DNA of 64,000 nt, from assembly GCF_965218685.1 (NCBI RefSeq), contig NZ_OZ244657.1, positions 1,178,001-1,242,000 on the forward strand, in the 5' to 3' direction. The translations under genes were made by a program, and so were the position numbers. The stretch comes from Thalassobius sp965218685 (GTDB lineage Bacteria > Pseudomonadota > Alphaproteobacteria > Rhodobacterales > Rhodobacteraceae). The notes beneath the pieces were generated by a model. That model was not told the origin of the DNA, searched no databases, and worked only from the letters and a program-made list of their open reading frames with translations. Of the stretch, positions 55,775-63,484 are shown piece after piece. The stretch's first letter is position 1, and each line of letters opens with the position of its first letter.

Positions 55775-56821
55775 ATGACACACCGCAGAACGATCTTGGG
55801 CGCATTGGGTGGAGCCGCAATGGTTGCCCTGTCGACAGCCTTTTCCGCCGCTCCGGCATTGGCGCAAGAGGTTACGCTGAAACTGCACCACTTCCTGCCC
55901 CAGCAGGCCAACGTGCCTAAGCTGGTGCTGGACGTCTGGGCTGATAACGTCGAGGCGGCCTCGAATGGCCGTATCAAGGTTGACCGTTACCCTTCGATGC
56001 AGCTGGGCGGCAAACCGCCAGAGCTGATGGATCAGGCCCAGGATGGCGTCGCTGATATCGTCTGGACCGTGGTTGGCTACACGCCGGGCCGCTTCCCCTC
56101 GACCGAGGTGTTCGAACTGCCCTTCATGATGACCAACGCTCGTGCCGTATCGCGCGCCTATTGGGAAATGTTCGAAAAGCACATGAAGGACACCGAGTTC
56201 CAGGATCTCAAAATTCTGGGCACCTGGGTCCACGGCCCCGGCATGATCCACACCAACCGTGCGGTGAACACGCCTGCTGATATGGAAGGCCTGAAAATCC
56301 GTGGCGGCTCGCGCTCGGTAAACTCGCTGCTGACCAAGCTGGGTGCAACCCCGGTTGGTATGCCCGTGCCTGCCGTGTCCGAAGGTCTGTCCAAAGGCGT
56401 GATCGACGGCACCACCATCCCGTGGGAAGTGACCGCGGCGCTGAAAGTTCCTGAGCTGGTGAAGAACCACACCGAATTCTCGGGTGCTGCGCTGTATACG
56501 CTGACCTTTGTGCTGGCGATGAACAAACCCAAGTACGAAAGCCTGCCGGATGACCTGAAGGCGGTTATCGATGCAAACTCGGGCCTTGAGTTCTCGGTCT
56601 TTGCTGGTGGTACTCAGGCGGATGCAGATGGCCCGGCCCGTCAGAAGGCCGTGGATCTTGGCAACAACATTATCACTCTGGATGCTGCCGCCACGCAGGA
56701 ATGGCGTGATCTGGCTCAGCCCATCTATGACGAGTGGGTCGCAGACATGAGCAAGCGTGGTATCGACGGTCAGGCTTTGATCGACGAGGCGCGCATGCTG
56801 ATCGATAAGTATACCGAATAA
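55775..56821 (+). CDS. TRAP transporter solute-binding protein (DctP family), probably for an aromatic acid
   Basis: 348 residues. The N-terminus MTHRRTILGALGGAAMVAL with its twin Arg could be a Tat or Sec signal, cleaved after ALAQ. The mature part has LKLHHFLPQQANVPKLVLDVWADNV, LPFMMTNARAVSRAYWEMFE and GLKIRGGSRSVNSLLTKLGATPV, with the conserved Arg that pairs with the substrate carboxylate. The neighbouring benzoate genes and shared operators point to benzoate or a relative. No DctQ or DctM membrane genes are present nearby, so it must work with permease subunits encoded elsewhere. Confidence 0.9.
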   Translation: MTHRRTILGALGGAAMVALSTAFSAAPALAQEVTLKLHHFLPQQANVPKLVLDVWADNVEAASNGRIKVDRYPSMQLGGKPPELMDQAQDGVADIVWTVVGYTPGRFPSTEVFELPFMMTNARAVSRAYWEMFEKHMKDTEFQDLKILGTWVHGPGMIHTNRAVNTPADMEGLKIRGGSRSVNSLLTKLGATPVGMPVPAVSEGLSKGVIDGTTIPWEVTAALKVPELVKNHTEFSGAALYTLTFVLAMNKPKYESLPDDLKAVIDANSGLEFSVFAGGTQADADGPARQKAVDLGNNIITLDAAATQEWRDLAQPIYDEWVADMSKRGIDGQALIDEARMLIDKYTE

Positions 56822-56841
56822 TCTGGTATGCTTCCCGTGGA

Positions 56842-56878
56842 GGGGCCGTGGCGCATTGCGCTGCGGCCCCTTTCGTTT
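56842..56878 (+). terminator. Terminator after the TRAP binding-protein gene
   Basis: Stem GGGGCCG / CGGCCCC with inner GCGC/GCGC pairing, followed by TTTCGTTT, 20 bases after the stop. Confidence 0.75.
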
Positions 56879-56898
56879 GGGCTGTTGTGGCAGAATGT

Positions 56899-56912
56899 TG
56901 CACAAAATTGCA
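56899..56912. promoter_or_regulatory. TGCA-N6-TGCA element upstream of benzoate-CoA ligase gene
   Basis: TGCACAAAATTGCA. TGCA repeats separated by six bases are the kind of site reported for BzdR/BoxR regulators of benzoyl-CoA pathways. Confidence 0.45.
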
Positions 56913-56940
56913 TAAAAACCTTGATCGAGCGGAAAAATAT

Positions 56941-56954
56941 TGCACTATAGAGCA
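56941..56954. promoter_or_regulatory. CACTATAG element upstream of benzoate-CoA ligase gene
   Basis: TGCACTATAGAGCA, one base from TGCA-CTATAG-TGCA. It lies 122 bases before the coding start, 29 bases after the element at 56899. Confidence 0.5.
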
Positions 56955-57075
56955 TATGAAATGCGAAGCACCGTAGATTCGCGCCTGTCTGGCCAGAGGA
57001 GGGTCTGCCGGCCGTTTTGCGGATGAACAGGAGGTGAGCGCGGCGTCTGTCGGTCGCGCTCCAGGGAGGAACCTT

Positions 57076-58617
57076 ATGACGGACTGCAAAAACGCAGCGA
57101 ACTATTTCGTTGACCGCCACGTTGCGGAAGGGCGCGCCGACAAGGTCGCCTTTCGCGAGGCCGACGGTGCGAAGCGTGACTTGACCTATGGCCAATTGGC
57201 CGATCAATCGGCGCGTGCGGCTGCGGCCTTTGCGCAGGCCGGGATCAACCGGGAAGAGCGCGTGGCACTGTTGGTTCTGGATCAGCTTGAAATGCCAGTT
57301 CTGTTCTGGGGCGCGCTGAAGGCGGGCGTGGTGCCGATCCCCCTGAACACTCTGCTGACCGCCGAGGTCTATGATGTGATCTTGCGCGACAGCCGCGCCA
57401 GCGCAGTTGTGGTCTCCGAAGCGCTGTATGAAACCCTGGCTCCGGCGCTGCTGGATAACCCGTTCCTGCGCGTGGTGATCGTGATTGGCGATGCCCCTGA
57501 CGACGGGGCCATGACCTATGCGCAGTTCATGGCCGGTGCCCAGCCCGCCCGGACAGTTGAAACGTCCGAGGACGAGACCGCGTTTTGGCTCTATTCCTCG
57601 GGGTCGACTGGCCAGCCGAAGGGCGTGAAGCATGTCCACGGCAGCCTGTGTGCGACCGCCGAAACCTATGGTGCGCAGGTGTTGGGCATTCAGCCCGATG
57701 ATGTGGTCTATTCCGTGGCCAAACTGTTCTTTGCGTATGGTCTGGGCAACGCGATGACCTTCCCCATGTCTGTTGGTGCAACAACGGTGCTGTTCTCGGG
57801 GCGGCCCACGCCCGACGCCGCGGCAGGCATCATGGAGGCTTACAAGCCCACAGTTTTCTGCGGGGTGCCAACGCTTTACGCCGCGATGGTGCATTACTGG
57901 GAGGACGGCAAAGCGCTGCCTGACACCAAATTGCGCACCTGTATTTCCGCGGGCGAAGCCTTGCCTGAAGAAATCGGCAAGAAATGGCAGCAGCTGTGGG
58001 GTGTGGATATCCTGGACGGGGTTGGCTCGACCGAAATGTTGCACATTTTCCTGTCGAACCGGCCCGGGGACGTGGTCTATGGCTCATCCGGGCTGCCTGT
58101 GCCGGGCTATGAGGTGCGTCTGGTCAACGAGGATGACGAGGAAATCGCCGATGGTGAAGTCGGCGAACTGCTGGTCAGCGGCCCCTCGGCTGCCGAAGGA
58201 TACTGGAACCAGCGTCAGAAAAGCCGGGGCACGTTCGAAGGCTTCTGGACCCGCACCGGCGACAAGTATGAACGCACCGCCGAAGGGCGCTATATCTACT
58301 GCGGGCGTACCGATGACATGTTCAAGGTGTCGGGCATCTGGGTCTCGCCTTTTGAAATCGAGCAGGCTCTGGTTGCCTATCCTGCAATCCTCGAGGCTGC
58401 CGTTGTAGCCAAGCATGACGAGGAAGGTCTGGAAAAACCCAAGGCTTTCATCGTTCTGAAAGAGGGGCACTCGGAATCCGAATTGGACGGGATGAAGGAC
58501 TTCATCAAGGAGAAGATCGGCAAGTGGAAATATCCCCGCTGGGTCGAAGTCGTCGAGGATTTGCCCAAGACTGCAACCGGTAAGATCCAGCGATTTAAGC
58601 TGCGCGAGGGCGCGTGA
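57076..58617 (+). CDS. Benzoate-CoA ligase
   Basis: 513 residues, ANL-superfamily aryl-CoA ligase of the BclA/BadA type. ATP loop YSSGSTGQPKGVKHVHGS, middle motifs DGVGSTEMLHIFLSN and WTRTGDKY, hinge GRTDDMFKVSGIWVSPFEIE and the C-terminal Lys in PKTATGKIQRFKL. It forms benzoyl-CoA, the entry substrate of BoxAB. The start at 57076 (MTDCKNAANYF) follows GGGAGGAA. The stop overlaps the next gene in TGATG. The symbol is left open because bclA, badA and boxY-type names are all used. Confidence 0.92.
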   Translation: MTDCKNAANYFVDRHVAEGRADKVAFREADGAKRDLTYGQLADQSARAAAAFAQAGINREERVALLVLDQLEMPVLFWGALKAGVVPIPLNTLLTAEVYDVILRDSRASAVVVSEALYETLAPALLDNPFLRVVIVIGDAPDDGAMTYAQFMAGAQPARTVETSEDETAFWLYSSGSTGQPKGVKHVHGSLCATAETYGAQVLGIQPDDVVYSVAKLFFAYGLGNAMTFPMSVGATTVLFSGRPTPDAAAGIMEAYKPTVFCGVPTLYAAMVHYWEDGKALPDTKLRTCISAGEALPEEIGKKWQQLWGVDILDGVGSTEMLHIFLSNRPGDVVYGSSGLPVPGYEVRLVNEDDEEIADGEVGELLVSGPSAAEGYWNQRQKSRGTFEGFWTRTGDKYERTAEGRYIYCGRTDDMFKVSGIWVSPFEIEQALVAYPAILEAAVVAKHDEEGLEKPKAFIVLKEGHSESELDGMKDFIKEKIGKWKYPRWVEVVEDLPKTATGKIQRFKLREGA

Positions 58618-59432
58618 TGGACTGGTCTGCTGGAAAAGGGTTTCTAAGCGCGGGCGGCACCCGTCTGGAATATGCCTGCTGGGGCCCCGCGCCGGATCAG
58701 GCTCCGACAATAGTTCTGCTGCATGAAGGTTTGGGATGCGTTGCGCTGTGGCGTGATTTTCCCGCCAAACTGGCCAAGGCGACGGGCATGGGCGTTCTGG
58801 CTTACTCGCGCGCGGGCTATGGTCAGTCGGATGGTAAACCGCTGCCCTGGTCGATCAACTATATGACAGACGAGGCCGTGGAGGTGCTGCCATTGGTCTT
58901 GGACGCGATCGGTTTCCGTTCAGGCATCCTGATGGGGCATTCAGACGGAGCCAGCATCGCCAGCATCTATTGCGGATCGGTCGAGGATATGAGGGTGCGC
59001 GGGCTGATCGTCATGGCACCGCATTATTTCACCGAACCCATGGGGCTGGCTGCGATCGCGCAGGCCAAGGTTGCCTATGATCAGGGTGATCTGAAGCCGC
59101 GTCTCGCCAAGTATCACAAGGATGTGGACAACGCCTTTCGCGGTTGGAATAACTCTTGGCTGAATCCCGATTTCGAGGCGTGGAATATCGGCGACGTGAC
59201 CGATTATCTGCGCATCCCCGCGCTGGCGATTCAGGGGCGGCAGGATGAGTACGGCACCCTGGCGCAGATAGACGAGATCGCAACGCGCTCTTACGCTCCG
59301 GTCGAAGTTGCCGTGCTGGAAGAGTGCGGGCATTCCCCTCATTTGGATCAGCCCCAGCAGGTGTTGACCGCTGTCACCGATTTCACCGCGCATCTGTGGC
59401 GGATCGAGGCGGCCGAGCCCGAGGGCGTCTGA
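58617..59432 (+). CDS. Alpha/beta hydrolase of the box cluster
   Basis: 271 residues. The nucleophile elbow is LMGHSDGASIA (GHSDG), the acid is probably in GRQDEYGT, and the His is in ECGHSPHLDQPQ. It begins on the stop of the ligase gene (TGATG), so it belongs to the benzoate operon. Hydrolases of this kind accompany box genes and may rescue CoA esters or hydrolyse lactone by-products; the substrate is unproven. An alternative GTG start at 58614 overlaps the ligase end. Confidence 0.85.
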   Translation: MDWSAGKGFLSAGGTRLEYACWGPAPDQAPTIVLLHEGLGCVALWRDFPAKLAKATGMGVLAYSRAGYGQSDGKPLPWSINYMTDEAVEVLPLVLDAIGFRSGILMGHSDGASIASIYCGSVEDMRVRGLIVMAPHYFTEPMGLAAIAQAKVAYDQGDLKPRLAKYHKDVDNAFRGWNNSWLNPDFEAWNIGDVTDYLRIPALAIQGRQDEYGTLAQIDEIATRSYAPVEVAVLEECGHSPHLDQPQQVLTAVTDFTAHLWRIEAAEPEGV

Positions 59433-59897
59433 ATGAACGTTGCGCTGACCTATCCCGATTACGCCTATGTGCCGGGGCGCACACCGCGCCACCCGGACGG
59501 GTTGTTCGACAAATTGCGGGGCAGCGTGAACATGGATTCCCGCCCCGATCAACTTCAGCAAACGCCCGCGTGGATCGCGGGCCTTTCCTATTTGGAAGAG
59601 GGCTTTTTCTGGGAGGCCCACGAAGTGCTGGAGCCCGTCTGGATGGCGTTGCCTCTGGCCTCGGACGAACGCGAGATGGCGCAGGCCCTGATCCAGTTGG
59701 CCAATGCCTGCCTGAAACGCGAGATGGGCCGCCCCCGCGCGGTGCTGCGGATTTGTGGTCTGGTGCGCGCGCATCTGGACCGGATCGGTGGGGGGCAGGT
59801 GATGGGGCAGCGTTGCCCGGACCTGCTCGAAGCGGTCGTGGCGCTGGAGAATCATGCGCGGCGTGATTTGGCGGGTGAACAGGAATGTGCAAAATAA
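59433..59897 (+). CDS. DUF309 domain protein of the box cluster
   Basis: 154 residues, starting immediately after the hydrolase stop. The DUF309 signature is EEGFFWEAHEVLEPVWM, with a Glu/His set and a helical body (ALIQLANACLKREMGRPRAVLR). DUF309 proteins are widespread and of unknown function; the conserved E-x-H-E resembles a metal-binding site. The stop codon lies within a TGCA-N6-TGCA element, so its 3' end carries the next promoter. Confidence 0.8.
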   Translation: MNVALTYPDYAYVPGRTPRHPDGLFDKLRGSVNMDSRPDQLQQTPAWIAGLSYLEEGFFWEAHEVLEPVWMALPLASDEREMAQALIQLANACLKREMGRPRAVLRICGLVRAHLDRIGGGQVMGQRCPDLLEAVVALENHARRDLAGEQECAK

Positions 59898-59901
59898 TGC
59901 A
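59888..59901. promoter_or_regulatory. TGCA-N6-TGCA element upstream of boxC
   Basis: TGCAAAATAATGCA, overlapping the preceding stop codon. A second, overlapping copy TGCA-CTAAAT-TGCC ends at 59911. Confidence 0.45.
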
Positions 59902-59962
59902 CTAAATTGCCAGTCAAGCGAGCTAAAATGGCCGAAAAAGATGAAAATGGACCCTAATATTT

Positions 59963-59976
59963 GTCACTATAGCGCA
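59963..59976. promoter_or_regulatory. CACTATAG element upstream of boxC (distal)
   Basis: GTCACTATAGCGCA, same CACTATAG core as at 55737 and 56941, 71 bases before the boxC start. Confidence 0.45.
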
Positions 59977-60002
59977 TAAATGCCTTTCCATGGGTTCAGA
60001 AT

Positions 60003-60016
60003 GGAACTATAGTGCA
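60003..60016. promoter_or_regulatory. CTATAG-TGCA element upstream of boxC (proximal)
   Basis: GGAACTATAGTGCA, 30 bases before the boxC start. CTATAG plus TGCA half-site. This copy could overlap the -10 region. Confidence 0.45.
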
Positions 60017-60046
60017 CTCTAACAGGAAGACTTAGGAGACGCGACG

Positions 60047-61702
60047 ATGACCAAAGTGATCGACTTTCAGACGGACCCGTCGAAGTACCGCCACTGGAAG
60101 GTGGAGTATGACGGTGAGGTCGCAAACCTCTACATGGATGTGGATGAAAACGGAGGCCTGTTCGACGGCTATCAGCTGAAGCTGAACTCGTACGATCTGG
60201 GCGTAGATATCGAACTGGCCGACGTGGTGCAGCGCATGCGCTTCGAACACCCCGAGGTCAAGGTCGTGGTGATGAAGTCGGCCAAGGACAAGGTGTTCTG
60301 CGCCGGTGCGAACATTCGCATGCTGGGCGGTGCCGAGCACGCGCACAAGGTTAACTTCTGTAAGTTCACCAACGAGACCCGCAACACTTTCGAAGCCGCC
60401 GAGGCGGATTCGGGTCAGAAATACGTGGCCGCTGTTAAGGGTTCGTGTGCCGGCGGTGGATACGAGCTGGCCCTGGCTTGCAACCACATCATCCTGACTG
60501 ACGACAGCGCCAGCGCCGTCGCCTTGCCCGAGGTGCCGCTGCTGGCGGTTCTGCCCGGCACCGGAGGCCTGACCCGCGTCACTGACAAGCGCAAGGTCCG
60601 CCGCGATCTGGCTGATGTCTTCTGCGCGATGGAAGAAGGCGTGCGCGGCAAGCGTGCCAAGGACTGGCGCCTGGTCGACGAGGTCGTTCCGAACTCGAAG
60701 TTCGATGCATTGGTCGAAGAACGCGCCAAGGAATTCGCAGACGCCACACCCACCAAGGCCACTAAAGGGATCACCCTGGGGCCGATCCAGCGCACCATCA
60801 CCGAGGATGCGATCAGCTATTCGCTGGTCGAAGTCGAGCTGGACCGCGTCGGCCGCAAGGTCACCATCACTCTGAACGGTCCGGACGGCGACGTTCCGGC
60901 TTCGATGGAAGAGGTTCTGGCTCAAGGTGATCAAAACTACCTGCTGCGACTGGCGCGTGAGTTTGACGATGCCATCCTGCATTTGCGTAACAACGAGAAA
61001 GAGCTGGGCCTGTGGGTCATCCGCACCCAGGGCGATCCCGAGGCTGTTCTGGCCAATGAAAACCTGCTGCTGGACAATGATGACAATTGGTTGGCCCACG
61101 AGATCACCCAGTACTGGAAACGCGTGCTGAAGCGGGTCGACGTAACCTCGCGCTCTCTGGTCGCTCTGGTCGAGCATGGCTCGTGTTTCGTGGGCGTTCT
61201 GGCCGAGCTGCTGTTCGCCGTGGACCGCACCTATATGATGGAAGACGAGTTCGAGGGCGACAACCGGCCCATGGCCAAAATCGTTCTGTCCGGCAGCAAC
61301 TTCGGCACCTATCCGATGGGCAATGACCTTAGCCGCTTGGACACCCGATTCCTGGGCACGCCCGAAGCCGTCGAAGGTCTGAAAGCCAAGATCGGCGAGG
61401 ACATCGAAGCCGAAGAGGCCGACGAACTGGGTCTGGTGACTTATATCCTGGACGACATCGATTGGGATGACGAAATCCGCATCTTCATGGAAGAGCGCGC
61501 CAGCTTTAGCCCTGACGCGATGACGGGCATGGAGGCCAACCTGCGCTTTGCTGGTCCCGAAACCATGGAAACCCGCATCTTTGGGCGGTTAACCGCCTGG
61601 CAAAACTGGATTTTCCAACGTCCGAATGCGGTGGGCGCGGATGGTGCCTTGCAGCGTTACGGCACCGGCGTGCGCGGCGAATACAATATGCAACGAGTGT
61701 AA
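60047..61702 (+). CDS. boxC: Benzoyl-CoA-dihydrodiol lyase BoxC
   Basis: 551 residues, crotonase superfamily with an N-terminal extension. Oxyanion-hole and CoA features are VMKSAKDKVFCAGANIRML and AAVKGSCAGGGYELALAC; a second crotonase-like half follows (VALVEHGSCFVGVLAELLF). It cleaves 2,3-dihydrodiol benzoyl-CoA (the opened epoxide) to 3,4-dehydroadipyl-CoA semialdehyde and formate. GGAGAC binding site before the ATG. Length agrees with the family. Confidence 0.96.
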   Translation: MTKVIDFQTDPSKYRHWKVEYDGEVANLYMDVDENGGLFDGYQLKLNSYDLGVDIELADVVQRMRFEHPEVKVVVMKSAKDKVFCAGANIRMLGGAEHAHKVNFCKFTNETRNTFEAAEADSGQKYVAAVKGSCAGGGYELALACNHIILTDDSASAVALPEVPLLAVLPGTGGLTRVTDKRKVRRDLADVFCAMEEGVRGKRAKDWRLVDEVVPNSKFDALVEERAKEFADATPTKATKGITLGPIQRTITEDAISYSLVEVELDRVGRKVTITLNGPDGDVPASMEEVLAQGDQNYLLRLAREFDDAILHLRNNEKELGLWVIRTQGDPEAVLANENLLLDNDDNWLAHEITQYWKRVLKRVDVTSRSLVALVEHGSCFVGVLAELLFAVDRTYMMEDEFEGDNRPMAKIVLSGSNFGTYPMGNDLSRLDTRFLGTPEAVEGLKAKIGEDIEAEEADELGLVTYILDDIDWDDEIRIFMEERASFSPDAMTGMEANLRFAGPETMETRIFGRLTAWQNWIFQRPNAVGADGALQRYGTGVRGEYNMQRV

Positions 61703-61704
61703 GA

Positions 61705-61721
61705 GGACGACATTGTCGTCC
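61705..61721 (+). other. Hairpin between boxC and boxB
   Basis: GGACGAC-ATT-GTCGTCC, seven perfect pairs, two bases after the boxC stop and well clear of the boxB binding site. It may stabilise or punctuate the transcript. Confidence 0.45.
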
Positions 61722-61738
61722 CCGAAAGGGAGAGAGAA

Positions 61739-63190
61739 ATGCTTGATCTTATCAATGTCAGCTATGACACGCAGATCCCCAACAACGTGGGGCTAAGCTC
61801 GGACAAACGGGTCCTGAAGGCTCTGGAAAAATGGCACCCCGGCTATATCAACTGGTGGAATGACCTGATCCCGCAGCAGTTCCAAAAGTCGATGGTGTAC
61901 CTGCGGACTGCTGTGTCGGTGGACCCCAAGGGCTGGGCCAAATTCGACTATGTGAAAATGCCTGAATACCGCTGGGGTGTTCTGTTGGCCCCGCAGGTCG
62001 AAGACCGCCGCATTCCTTGTGGTGAACATGCCGGCGAGCCCGCCTGGCAAGAGGTTCCCGGTGAATACCGCAACCTGATGAAGCGCCTGATCGTCATCCA
62101 AGGCGATACCGAGCCGGGCTCGGTCGAGCAGCAGCGTTTCCTGGGGCTGACCGCGCCGTCGCTGTACGACATGCGCAACCTGTTCCAGGTTAACGTCGAA
62201 GAAGGCCGCCACCTGTGGGCGATGGTCTATCTGCTGCAGAAATACTTCGGCAAAGACGGTCGCGAAGAGGCCGATGACCTGCTGATCCGCTCGTCCGGGT
62301 CCGAAGAAGCCCCCCGTATGCTGGGTGCCTTCAACGAGGAAACCCCGGATTGGCTGTCATTCTTCATGTTCACCTACTTCACTGACCGTGACGGCAAGAT
62401 GCAGCTGGAATCGCTGGCTCAGTCGGGCTTTGACCCGCTGTCGCGCACCTGCCGCTTCATGCTGACCGAAGAAGCGCACCACATGTTTGTTGGGGAAACC
62501 GGCGTGGGCCGGACCATCCAGCGCACCTGTGAAGTGATGAACGAAAACGGCATCACCGACCCCTATGACATCGACAAGATTCGTGATCTGGGCGTCATTG
62601 ATCTGCCGACCATCCAGAAAAAGCTGAACCTTCACTACACGCTTTCGCTGGACCTGTTCGGCCAAGAGGTCTCGACCAATGCAGCGAATGCTTTCAATGC
62701 GGGCATCAAGGGCCGCTATATGGAGAACCGGATCGACGATGATCACAAGCTGACCAACGACACTTATCCTGTCTGGGACATGGTCGACGGCAAGCTGGTG
62801 CGTCACGAGGTGCCCGCCCTGACGGCAATCAACATGCGCCTGCGTGACGACTATACCCGTGACGCTGCTGGTGGTGTGGGCCGTTGGAACAAGATCATCG
62901 AAAAAGCTGGTGTCGAATTCGAAATGAAGCTGCCTCACGAAAGCTTCAACCGCAAAATTGGTGTGTTCTCGGGTCATAACTTCGACCCCGAAGGCAACCT
63001 GCTGACCGGAGCCGAATACGACAAGGGCCTGACCGAATGGTTGCCAACTCATGCGGATGGTGACTTTATCCAGTCCTTGATGAAGCCTGTGACCGAACCC
63101 GGTAAATATGCCAGCTGGATCAGCCCGCCGAAGGTGGGGATCGACAATAAACCTGGTGATTTCGAGTACGTCAAACTCCACATGGCGTAA
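61739..63190 (+). CDS. boxB: Benzoyl-CoA 2,3-epoxidase, oxygenase subunit BoxB
   Basis: 483 residues, diiron ferritin-like oxygenase. Iron-ligand helices are FQVNVEEGRHLWAMVYLLQ and LTEEAHHMFVGETG, each with the E-x-x-H pattern. It inserts oxygen into the benzoyl-CoA ring to form the 2,3-epoxide, taking electrons from BoxA. GGGAGAG precedes the start. The C-terminus (DIDNKPGDFEYVKLHMA region) is normal. Confidence 0.97.
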   Translation: MLDLINVSYDTQIPNNVGLSSDKRVLKALEKWHPGYINWWNDLIPQQFQKSMVYLRTAVSVDPKGWAKFDYVKMPEYRWGVLLAPQVEDRRIPCGEHAGEPAWQEVPGEYRNLMKRLIVIQGDTEPGSVEQQRFLGLTAPSLYDMRNLFQVNVEEGRHLWAMVYLLQKYFGKDGREEADDLLIRSSGSEEAPRMLGAFNEETPDWLSFFMFTYFTDRDGKMQLESLAQSGFDPLSRTCRFMLTEEAHHMFVGETGVGRTIQRTCEVMNENGITDPYDIDKIRDLGVIDLPTIQKKLNLHYTLSLDLFGQEVSTNAANAFNAGIKGRYMENRIDDDHKLTNDTYPVWDMVDGKLVRHEVPALTAINMRLRDDYTRDAAGGVGRWNKIIEKAGVEFEMKLPHESFNRKIGVFSGHNFDPEGNLLTGAEYDKGLTEWLPTHADGDFIQSLMKPVTEPGKYASWISPPKVGIDNKPGDFEYVKLHMA

Positions 63191-63201
63191 TCGAAACAAG
63201 C

Positions 63202-63228
63202 GGCCGGGGCGATGCACCCGCCCCGGCC
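63202..63228 (+). other. Strong hairpin between boxB and the Cys-rich small gene
   Basis: GGCCGGGGCG / CGCCCCGGCC, ten perfect pairs, seven-base loop ATGCACC, no T-run. It begins 12 bases after the boxB stop and may set the ratio of BoxB to the downstream products. Confidence 0.55.
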
Positions 63229-63271
63229 TGCGACCAGCCCCATTGGCCGGTCAATCAAGGGAGGAAAAACA

Positions 63272-63436
63272 ATGGAAGTCGAACGTCAGATCGCAAACGC
63301 ACCCAAGACGACCGCAGTGGGCACCGCCGTGTCCGCGCTGGAAGGAAAATGCGTCGGTTGCACCAACTGCCGCGGCCTGTGTCAGGCCCTGATCGAAATG
63401 ATGACCTTTCCCGAGGTGGTCCTGAACCGCTCGTAA
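63272..63436 (+). CDS. Small Cys-rich protein between boxB and boxA
   Basis: 54 residues starting MEVERQIANAPKTTAVG, with GGGAGG seven or so bases upstream. The only clear motif is GKCVGCTNCRGLCQAL: four Cys in the order C-x2-C-x2-C-x3-C, fitting one iron-sulfur or zinc site, and the third-to-fourth spacing is that of ferredoxins. It has no family I can name. It stands directly before the reductase gene, whose N-terminus carries two ferredoxin clusters, so it may be an additional electron carrier or assembly aid for BoxA/BoxB. Confidence 0.75.
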   Translation: MEVERQIANAPKTTAVGTAVSALEGKCVGCTNCRGLCQALIEMMTFPEVVLNRS

Positions 63437-63484
63437 GGCCCTTTCCATCACGAACTCCAACTGCGCGAACTTGGATACAGAAAA

